From assembly GCA_037043455.1 (NCBI GenBank), contig JAWPHD010003242.1, positions 124,001 through 188,000 on the forward strand: a stretch of DNA of 64,000 nt, read 5' to 3'. This document shows, in pieces, positions 40,101 through 52,100 of this stretch. The DNA comes from Cyrtodaria siliqua. Taxonomy: Eukaryota > Mollusca > Bivalvia > Adapedonta > Hiatellidae. Numbering within the stretch: position 1 is the stretch's first letter; each line of letters begins with the position of its first letter. The notes below the pieces were generated by a model. It saw nothing but the letters and a program-made list of their open reading frames with translations. It searched no databases and was not told the DNA's origin. The translations under genes and the position numbers were made by a program.

Positions 40101-43100
40101 CGTGAAAACATTCATGTTCCGTGAAACATTCGTATTCCGTGAAACATTTGTGTTCCGTGAAACATTCGTGTTCCGTGAAACATACATAGTCCGTGAAATA
40201 TTCATGTTCCGTGAAACATTCATGTTCCGTGAAAAACATTCATATTTCGTGAAACATTCATGTTCCGTGAAACATTCGTGTTCCTGCGAAACATGCATAT
40301 TCCGTGAAACATTCATGTGAAACATACATATTCCGTGAAACATTCATATTAATGAAATATAAGCTGATACATGTTTAGCCTGCTGACCACGGAAAAAAAT
40401 GTTAGCCATGTTCAATGAAATGCTTCGTGGGTTTCGTGAAGATTTAAAGAAATGAGTAGACGGAAAGGACGGACGGACAAATCCTATAGTACCGAACCCC
40501 ACACCAACCCCTTATTTACACTATTTCACCGGTAGCGGACTAATTATAGTCTGTTTCAAAGCGCTTCTTATATACAATGGCATCATAACGGGTTGACACA
40601 CGCTCTGGATGTAATTTTCAAACTCTGAAGATGCGCCATCGCACTCTATTCCACCATATAGAGGACCCGTGCACGTGCGCGTTCGGTCACTTGTTCATTC
40701 ATTGCAAGTGGTTGTACATGGTTGCCAATAAAAATAGCATTCAAGTGTGTTTCATTGAGTTATAACATATCTGCTACGTTTTCTTCTGAATAGTGATTCG
40801 CACATAGAACGTCCTTTGATTGTTGAGCATCGTTGTTGTAATACATTTTGAGGGTACACTGCAACATTGTTGCTTTTTTTAAATTATTTATATGTAGTTA
40901 TAACCCCTGTACTACACATTGAACAGTGTATATTTGATTGCCTTTGGCAGGTATAATTATTTCGCTTTACAAAAGCAATACGTTTGATCGGGACATTAAC
41001 ACCAGTCAAATGCATAGAGATAATTCAAAGGCTGGATTCGATTATAGAGAACTCCTTCACGAATTAGCAAGCGTGTGGTGAAGAAACAAAACACGCCTCC
41101 CGTCGAGTGCAGCATTTCCTTATAACTGGACACAGCATTTAATACTATGTATTACTCGTCATTCCGGTTTTGCATGATTTTAACAGAAATGTTTCACTTT
41201 GTTGAAAGTTCACGACAATTGTCGTCGACGTCCTTATCACTTTTTAGACGTTATGACTCAACGTCACAGTTCGTCACTTTTGTGTTTCCAGTTAGTCATA
41301 CATATGTTAATATGCATTTATTTTACTCATAAAAATAACAAAGGTGCCTACTCGATGTGTTTTTGTATGTATCTTACCAGGACACAGGTCAGTGCTACAG
41401 TCCATATGCTCAATTAGCAAATCAGCATCACAATCAAGTCCGCCATTAGCAGGGACAGGGTTTGTACATTCACGAGATCGAGTTTGTATTCCTGTTCCGC
41501 AGGTCTGTGTGCATACTCCCCATTGCGACCATTCAGAAAGTCCTCCGTCAACTACAATAGACAAACTGTAATACATACTGGAAAGGGGATCCCTTGGATG
41601 CCACAAACACAGAAAAGAGAGAAAAGTAAGAGACTCAGTTTGATGAGAGGTAATATAAGGTTTAACACTTCTCACTCGTTTCATAAATCTTATATGAAAT
41701 GGGAACTCGTTTTAGATCCTCTATATATCACGCTAAGGGAAGCAAACCACTAGCAACGTAATACAGTTATTGGTTGAAGAGTGAAATTGTCAATCTTAAA
41801 GGCAAAACAAACTATCGTATAAACAAGATCAAAATATTTAATTATGTATGCGAACCTGGACATGGATCAGTGTTACAATTTTGAATTTCTGTAGATTCTC
41901 CAACGCAGTCACTGCCGCCATTTTGCGGGGCGGGGTTTATACAGGCACGTGATCTTGTTTGACTTCCTTCAGTCCCGCACAACTGTGTACATACTCCCCA
42001 ATCTGACCATGCCGTAAATCCGCCATCAGCTTTAAATAAATTATGACTGACAGTACATAGAAACTAACTTTAAAGTAAATCTTTTCGGTAAAAGTAATAC
42101 ACATAGTTTAGTAGTATTTGTTAAAACGACGAATTGGTTTCTTTATTAATGTGCACTTATACAATTATAATAGTTCATTAGTAGTTAATTTGTCGTTTTC
42201 TTTTTACTATAACTGTGTACCAGGGCATGGGTCTGCAAGACAGTCTCTAGAATGTGTGGTTTCTCCAATACAATCACTTCCACCATTTTCTGGGGCTGGG
42301 TTTGTACATTCACGTGTTCTGGTTTTAATGCCGGTTCCACAGATAACTGAACATTCTCCCCACTAACCAATAATTGCTTTTATATTTAGGTATGTTGTAT
42401 AAAGTCAAATTAAAGTATTTCTCTCCTTTTTAAAGTAGCACATTGGATAAGATCTTGTCTACAGTCACAAAACGGACAGATAGACAGACGGACAAACACT
42501 TTGTGATCGCTGTTTTCGGTGTGGAATTAAACATTAAGCAAACATCCTTACTTGGACAAGTATCAGTGTTACAGTCTTGGCTGTCAGCAGTCTCTCCAAA
42601 ACAATCAGCACCACCATTTTCTGGGGTCGGGTTTGTACAATCACGTGATCTTGTCTGAAGCCCTCCAACTCCACACAGTTGCGTACATCCTCCCCACTCT
42701 GACCATTCCGTAAATCCACCATCCACTGTAAAAGAACATATATACATGTTTTCATATCATGACATTATAAAGTGAAATTCATGATGAAGTTCATTTCTTT
42801 AAAGTAATAATAAATCACCATTAAGCTTATTTAACGGGTGGATATGAAATAACGTTAAACTGGTTTGAAAAATAAATATAATAGTCGAACAGGAAATATA
42901 GCATTCAAGGCCCACAGTCAACCACAAACACGCACAGAAACTAACAAAAGCTACAAAGATGAATAAAAGGCAAGATACGACATCACAAACATAAAAAGGT
43001 TGTCAGTAGATCTACCGTCAGGAACGGTCAGTGGCAAAAAAGGCCATTATGGGGTTAAAGCAGTTGCTAGGGTGCATCAAACCTCGCTCTTACCCTACTG

Positions 43101-46100
43101 TCATCCCAATAAACGGGACAGTGTAAATAAAGATATCCCCGCCAGCTTATATTCTCTAACAAACAATGACTTGGCAGAAGCCAGAGCAACAAGAGAACAA
43201 ACCGTTAAGGATACGACAAGACAAGATTTAAGACAAATGCTACCGTCCTATGAATGTCGAACAGAAAGTATAGCATTCATATTACGCATTCAAAATGAAC
43301 AAGAAATAGACATACGCATTTAGAAGAAAAAAACGCGACACCACAAACATGAGTGCTAGGAGGCTTGAGAGCTGTTGGACTTCACATTACCCCTCATGAA
43401 CAGCTCAATAAAACCGAGTCTGCTACTTTTGTTCTCTTGTTTGTGTTTGTGTTTGTTGCTTCCAATGGATACCCTTTTCAGTATTTATTGATATTCACAC
43501 TAGCGTTTGTTAAGTGCTGTGTGGCGGCCGCGAAAGGTCGCCCCGACTACAAATCAGTAGTGTTATTACTTACTGGTCCTTTGGGATTATCAAGCCAATC
43601 TGTGTGGCTTTAACGTAGAAAATCGCTTAAGCCGGTACTAGGAAGCTTGAGGGGTGATGCACTTCGCATTACCCCTCATGAACAGACTCAATAAAACCGA
43701 GTCTGCTACTTTTAGCTCTTGTATGTGTTCGTGCTTCCAATGGATCCCATTTCCAGTATTTAATTAAATTACAACATGAGAGCCGATTTGAAGCGATCAT
43801 TGGAAAAAAAGGTCTTTGGGTATTTGAACCATGTTCTAGAGTGTACCAACCTTTACCCACTGTCATGCCAATTGAACTGGAGAATGTTAATCAGGAAATC
43901 CATGTCAAGCCGCAAAGTTATTAGACGTAGAGTGTTGAATTATATATTTACCAGGACACGCTGCAGAAACACATGTTTTTGATTCCGTATGACCTCCAAC
44001 ACAGTCCATGCCGCCATTTGCAGGAGCGGGATTTGTACAATCACGTGTTCTTATTTCACTTCCGGTTCCACACGTAACGGTACAGCTCCCCCACTCTGTC
44101 CATTCTGTAAACTCCCCATCAACTAAAATAATATGAGCATTAGTTTGTTGATTTCTGTTTACAATAAATACGGAAAAAGTGATCCCTGGGAAGCATCAAA
44201 CACACACAAGAGATAAAAGTAGCAGACTCGGTTTTATTGAGTCTGTTTATGAGAGGTAATTATAAGATGCAATACCTCTCACGCTTCCTAGCACCGGCTT
44301 AAGCGATATTATACGATAAATTATCACACAATGGGCTTGATGATCCCAAAGGACCAGTAAATAATAACACTACTGATTTGTAGTCGGGGCGACTTTTTAC
44401 GGCCGCCACACAGCACTAAACAAACGCTAGTGTGAATGTCAATACATACTGAAAAGGTGATCCCAATACATTAATTTATGTTACACGTGAATGATTACTT
44501 GTATATATACCCTTTGACCTATATTTAATTGGCCGATAAAATTAATATTATAATTTAAGTATTCCCCACAAATACTGTGTATAAGTAATAATACTGATTA
44601 TCCTAAACACAAAACGATAACATATGTTTGAAGACATTTCGTGAAGAAAAATTAAATCTATTGATATCTATAACTGGACAGAGTTGAAATTAAAACAAAG
44701 ATAACATTTTAACTTTAATAGTTTTTAAACATGGCGATTGAAATATTTGACATATATCCAAATTAATAAAACCAAGCGCAGACAAAAAAAGCACAACAAT
44801 ACAAATTACTACTGTATAAAATATAGGAAAAAGTGGCTCACTAGGGCACGGGTTCACGTTACAACCCTGATTCTCATAATCGCTTCCAACACAATCAATT
44901 CCATCATTTTCAGGGGCGGGGTGTGTACAGTCACGTGTTCTTGTCTGAAGTCCTCCTCCACACGTCAATGAACACACAATCCACTCTGACCATTCGGAAT
45001 ATCCCCCATCCACTAAAACGATGAGCGTATACATTGGTTTAACTGTTCAAAAAGTACAAACATTTCTTGATATTGTTCAATGTTTGAAACTTCAAAAAAG
45101 ATGTCCAGAAAATTATTATAACAGAAATATTTCTCTCACCGAACAATACTCGTCAAATAATAATACAAACATATAGTGGAGGTCATGAAAGCTGTTTGGT
45201 TTGTAATATTTTGCAACACAACACCATTAGTTGCATGTACAGTCACGGGTTCTTGTCTGAAGCCCCCCTCCACACGTATATGAACACAATATCCACTTAG
45301 ACAATTCAGAAAAAAACAACATCAAATAGAATAATTATAATTAATTATATTTACATCCCACTGTTTTAATATACTGTACATCAGTGGTTATCAACTCCTG
45401 ATGGCCCTTACTTGGGTGATGTTTAAAACAGCATCTATTTAACTTTCCTTAAAATGTTTGTTAGTAGCAGAACTCAAAAAATCACATGGGTGAAGTTGAA
45501 ATAATTGATATATTACAACTCAAAAGGATCGACTGAAACTATCACGCAAATACAGCTTCACTTCCATTTACCTGGACATGGGTCTGTGTTACAACCCTGA
45601 GAATCGGCTTCGCTGCCAAGACAATCAATGCCACCATTTTCAGGGGCGGGGTTTGTACAGTCACGTGTTCTTGACTGAAGTCCTCCTCCACATGTAATGG
45701 AACACACACCCCACTCCGACCATTCAGAAAATTCTCCATTAACTAGAATTGTGAACGAATACATTGACATCTTATTGTATTTTATACCCTATACAACAAT
45801 GGTAATATAATCAATACTGAAACGTGGATCCCTTAAAAGCAAGCAAAACACAAACATAAGAAAGAAATAGCAGTATAAGACTATTCATTCTTCTATGTTT
45901 AAGCTGACGTCTACATTTATTTAGACGTTGCTGACAAAACAAATATCGAAATTATTTATACTAGCAAATTAAAATTTGAACCAGCCAGAGGAAAATCCGT
46001 TGTTGTTAGTTAGTTTCGGGGAAATAACTAAATCTAAACGAAGGAGCGTGCACAATCAAACAAACACAACTTCAACAATACGACTGTATAGAATATTGTT

Positions 46101-49100
46101 ATAATGTTTTACAATCCTAAGAATCGGTATCGCTGCCAACACAATCAATGCCACCATTTTTAGGGGCGGGGTTTGTACAATCACGTGTGTACAGTCACGT
46201 GTTCTAGACTGAAGTACTCCTCCACACGTTATTGAACATTCAACCCACTCTGACCATTCGGAATAACCCCTATCAACTAGAAGTATGAGAATGTGCATTG
46301 CCATCATATTTGCTTATGCTGTTACACTGTCAAACATGAATAATGCTCTTTAAACGTATCAGAAAAATTCAACCCTGTCAGAAGAACTAAGACAAACGGG
46401 TTGTCCTTGATGTTTGTTAGTGACGTAAGACAAATAATTACTTTGTCGTGGAGACTCACATATTTACATATTACCAACTCAATCTAAGCGAATGACCATA
46501 CACAAAAAATCATATCAAGCTTCCAAATAATACTGTATGAAATATAGAAACGGTGTCTTACCTGGGCACGGGTTGGTGTTACACTCCTGAGAATCAGTAT
46601 CGCTGCCAACACAATCAATGCCACCATTGTCAGGGGCGGGGTTTGTACAGTCACGTGTTCTTGACTGAAGTCCTCCACCACAAGTAACGGAACACGTTTC
46701 CCATTCTGACCACTCAGAAAATCCCCCATCAACTAAGGTTATAAGCGCATAGATTGCCATATTACTGTTTGTATATAGTCTAATACGTTTCAAACCCCGA
46801 AATGGGGGTCATGTGTCAAAGAGCTCATCTGCTATCAAACCGACAGAAGAACCTTTAAAAAAAGCTTCTTATTTGGAGTATTTTGTGGTTAAAAATATAA
46901 ACTTACCTTGAAGAGAATATTATGAACCGCACAATCAAAGCGAATGAGCGTAAACAAACCAACAGATTTAAAATAATACAGCATAAAATACTGTAAATTA
47001 ACTCTTACTTGGATAAGGACTGGTATTACAATATTTATTATTGATTGTAGCGGTGGTGGGGGTGGATGATAAACACAGTTGTCATAGAGTACTCAGACAT
47101 ACGGCATACTCAGTCACGTTATCTACTAATTACTCAGACAAAGCGAATGGTCACCAACAACCAAATACTCATAAACAATTCATTCGTATCTTACCTGGGC
47201 ACGGGTTGGCGTTACACTCCTGAGAATCGGTATCGCTTCCAACACAATCTATGCCAACATTTTCAGGGGCGGGGTTTGTACAGTCACGTGTTCTTGACTG
47301 AAGTCCTCCACCACAAGTAGCGGAACATGTTCCCCATTCAGACCATTCAGAAAATCCTCCATCAACTAGAACTGTGAACATTCAAAATTAATTCAATATT
47401 CAAACTGTATTAAGTATATAATCCAATACAAAGGATCGTGGCTAAAAACATACACGAACAAACAGACAATAATAGTACAATGAAAAAAATACAATTATAA
47501 ATAAGAAAAGAAGGAAAACTAAAAAGTATTGTATAATGAATATACTGCTACAAGAGTGTTTGTATGTCTCTCCTGGTGTCCTGTGCAACAAGGGTTAAAC
47601 ATATCACAAAAACTAAATTGAGCTCAGATGCTTACATCAGTATCTACATCAATTTCATTCGGACATGATTGCCGAAAGAAATCACACAATATAAGAATAA
47701 CTTGGTTGTGGTAAATTAAATATTGACATAATACAACACAAAAAATTAAAGAGCGTTTCGAAACATACTAACATTTCACAACTACTGTATAACAGATTGA
47801 ACAACGTGTCTAACCTGGGCACGGGTTGGTATTACAATCCTGAGAATCATTATCGCTGCCAACACAATCAATGCCACCATTTGTAGGGGCGGGGTTTGTA
47901 CAGTCACGTGTTCTTGATTGATATCCTCCTCCACAAGTAATGGAACACGTTCCCCATTCTGACCATTCTGAAAATCCTCCGTCAACTACAATAACGAAAA
48001 AAATACATTCCCATCTACCAGTTTCGTATTCTAGTATACCGTAACAATTTATTAATTGTAAACTGAGCAATCGCTTGAAACAAAAATTCCAAAATGACTA
48101 AACCAGATTTTACGTATTTCATTGTTAAAACACACTAACACAGTTTCACATATGGTAAAAAGATATAAGTGGAAAATATGTCTTACTTGGGCACGGGTTG
48201 GTGTTACAGTTCTGAGAATCGGTATCGCTGCCAACACAATCAATGCCACCATTTGCAGGGGCGGGGTTTGTACAGTCACGTGTGCTTGACTGAAGTCCTC
48301 CACCACAACTAAGGGAACACGTTCCCCACTCTGACCATTTGGAAAATCCTCCATCAACTAGAATTACAAGGAAATACATTTACATATTTCTGTTTCATAT
48401 ATATATTGTTATACAATTGTTTCATATAAATTGGTTTACCGTTGTTTCATATATATTGTTGTACAATTGTTTCATATATATTGTTATACAGTTGTTTCAT
48501 ATATAGTGTTGTACAATTGTTTCATATATATTGTTATACAGTTGTTTCATATATATTGTTGTACAGTTGTTTCATATATATTGTTATACAGTTGTTTCAT
48601 ATATATTGTTGTACAGTTGTTGCATATATATTGTTGTACAGTTGTTTCATATATATTGTTATACAGTTGTTTCATATATATTGTTGTACAGTTGTTTCAT
48701 ATATATTGTTGTACAGTTGTTTCATATATATTGTTGTACAGTTGTTTCATATATATTGTTATACAGTTGTTTCATATATATTGTTGTACAGTTGTTTCAA
48801 ATATATTGTTATACAGTTGTTTCATATATAGTGTTCAGGGGCGGATCCAGGATTTCAGCTTAGGGGGGGCGTAATATTTTGGTCAATTTTCGGGTCCGTC
48901 TCTAGCCTCATAAAACGTTTGCGGTAGTGCATTGATAGGGTAAAAAAGTCCGTTTTCAAATAAAAAGATTTAACAATGTGTTAATTAAACCACTCACTAG
49001 CCATTATGCGTCGAGCGAGCGAAGCGAGCAAGAAAAAAAGTTATACTGAAGGCGTGCATCTAAATTGATTGTTTGATATTTTATCTACAGTAACATGGAC

Positions 49101-52100
49101 ATACACGTATGAATAAAAAAAGTCCGTTTTTAAATAAAAGGTGTTAACAATGTGTTAATTAAACCACGCATTAGCCATTATGCATCTAGCGAGCGAAGCG
49201 AGCGAGAATATTTGTTATACTGAGGGCGTGCAACGAAATTGTTTGATATTTTATCTATAATAACATGGACATACATGTATGAGTAAACAAGTCCGTTTTC
49301 AAATAAAAGGATTTAACAATGTGTTAATTAAACCACTCATTAGCCATTATGCGTCGAGCGAGCGAAGCGAGCGAGAAAAAATAATTATACTGCCGTCGTG
49401 CAACGAAATTGTTTGATATTTTATCTACAGTTACATGGACATACATGTATGATCCGGAATTTTTAGGCGGGGGCGGCGCCCCCCCCCCCCCCCTGGATCC
49501 GCTAGTGGTGTTAGACAGTTGTTTCATATATATTGTTAATGTGTTATACAATTGTTAATATACGACGATAAGACGTATACTGAGCCTTACTTGAGCGACG
49601 CTAAATTAACCTCTTCACACCAATCTCAGAATCAGCTAAACTTCCAAACTAAAGATTGTAACGGACAACAGAACTAAGACTACATTGTCCATTGTTTTTA
49701 TTACCGGCATTAATTACGTTATACACTATTTGACATATTACCGACTCAAAAATGGCAAATAATCGTAGACAAGTACTCCCAGTATCAAAATACTACATTA
49801 TACAATATAGAAACAGTTTCTTACTTGGGCACAGGTTGGTGTTACAATCCTGAAAGTCAGTATCGCTGCCAACGCAATCATTGCCGTCATTTTCAGGGGC
49901 GGGGTTTGTACAGTCACGTATTCTTGACTGAAATCCTCCTCCACAAGTAATGGAACACAATCCCCACGCTGACCATTCAGAAAATCCTCCATCAACTGAA
50001 ATGACAAATACATTAACATCTTACATTTGCATATATACTGTACTGCAATGATAAGACGTATACAGAGCTGTAATTGAGTGATGCATACTACATCATCTGC
50101 AAAGTAATCTCACACAAACACAGTCTTAGGGAATGAGGGTACACAAACAAACCGACACAGGTTCAAAACACTACTGTACAACACGTAAAATGTGTGTCTT
50201 ACTTGGGTTGGTGTTACAGTTATCATAATCGGTATCGCTGCCAACACAATATATATGCCATCATTCTCAGGGACGGGCTTTGTACAGTCACATGTTCTTG
50301 ACTGAAGTCTTCCTCCACGCATAGCGGAACAGGGTCCCCACTATATCCACTCAGAAAATCCTCCACCAGCTAGAATTACTAACAACTGCATTGACATCTT
50401 ACAGTTTAATGAATGAGGGATGTTGGAAAAGTATTGCACAGTGTGGGTTATCAAATAACTGGCTAAATTGCTAAAAATACAGAGTATTCTCTATTTTTAG
50501 AAATGCATAACTTAAGCCTGTAAATTCACTTCCGGACTGCGTCACGGTATGCTGACCTCAGAAAACTTATGAGGCACTGATGGACAGCAGAACCAAGAGC
50601 TTGTCTAGAATGATATGTGACCAGATAGGATTTTTAATTTTGGGGAAAAGGAAAATGTCGCATGGTGTAAGGTCTGTGGAGTATGGGGATGCGGAAGAAC
50701 AGCTACTTGTTCTGTCGCAAGAAATATGTTTAGAACTTCTGATTTACTAGCAGGTGCATACTCACGTAAAAGACGAACCTACTTTAATAAATAAAACAAT
50801 TAATAACTTTAATACTAGATAAAACAATTACAAACTCCTTATTCACTAGGTTTAAACGATAACATTTATCAAGAAGGAAACATTTCCAATACCCTGCTAA
50901 AGATGCGTTTAACACATTATCTATTAGAAAACGTAAAAGACGGTTGTATGGTCGTAGAAAGAATCATATTCTAAAACGTAAGTTTAAGATGTTTGTCACT
51001 GTCACAGAACTTAACGATATTTATAAAAGGTTTGGTAGACACGCCCTCCTTAGCAAAGTAGTTTGTCTGTCGTTTTCCTGCTTACAGAAACTTGACGAAG
51101 AATTAGTCCACTATATGATATTGCATCTATAAATCAATGTTACACACAACATATATTTTGCCTGCATATAGATGCAACATATGACCATCTTCATTTTTTG
51201 AAGATAACTTAAAACAAACGTATCGATTGCTTTAATTTAGCCAGTGTGTTTAATGACAAGAATATAGAGACTCCTGGAATATGTTAGAAGTATAATAAAT
51301 CAACTAGAAATCCTATTTTCAATTACAATAGGATAGTTTCTGATCTTGAAATGGAAACAAATAATCCCACTGATTGTCATGATTTCAAATTGTGTTATGA
51401 ACCTGCTGGTCACATAATCACTGCAAATACGCGGATCAGGCAGATAATTGCCAAAGGGCTTAAGTATCGCCTTCCATCGGATATTGATTTTAATGCCTGT
51501 CGCAATGAAATAACGGATTGATTAAAAGATGTCTGTATAAAGAGGTATAAGCGCGAAAACGCAGATAACAATGCACTTACTGCTTGGATGAGAGCAATTT
51601 CTGAAATTATCGAATTACGTATACAATTTTACGAGTCAAACTCCTTTCTACTTCCACAGCCGTCTACTTACAAGACACCTTAAGAAGGGAATCCAGAGCC
51701 TCCATATTAAAGAAATATAAAAATATCGGACAGGGAAAGCAGCATTCAAGGACGACAGTCAACCACAAAACACAGAAACAAACACGCAAACAGACAAACA
51801 AGAAGGCAAAAGTAATAATACATGCAAACGACATCACAAACACAAAAGGGTTGACAATAGGGCTACCGCCTTGGAACGGTCAGTGGCAAAGTAATCCAAA
51901 CGGGGTTTAAACCGGTTCTAGGGTGCACCAAACCTCACACTTACCCTACTGTCATCCCATTAAAACAGGACAGTGTAAATAAAGAAATCCCCGCCATCAT
52001 CTAATCTCTAACCAACCAATTATTCTACTTCCTGCAGACAAAGCTTCCAGCAATATAATCATTGTTTGACGATTGCATTATATTAATACTTTGAATGATG

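Noticed and set aside
40071..40343. 90-codon minus frame rich in SRNMNV
   Set aside because: 18 bp minisatellite.
48431..48874. 147-, 129- and 110-codon plus frames reading FIYIVVQLFH
   Set aside because: Same 25 bp minisatellite read in three frames.
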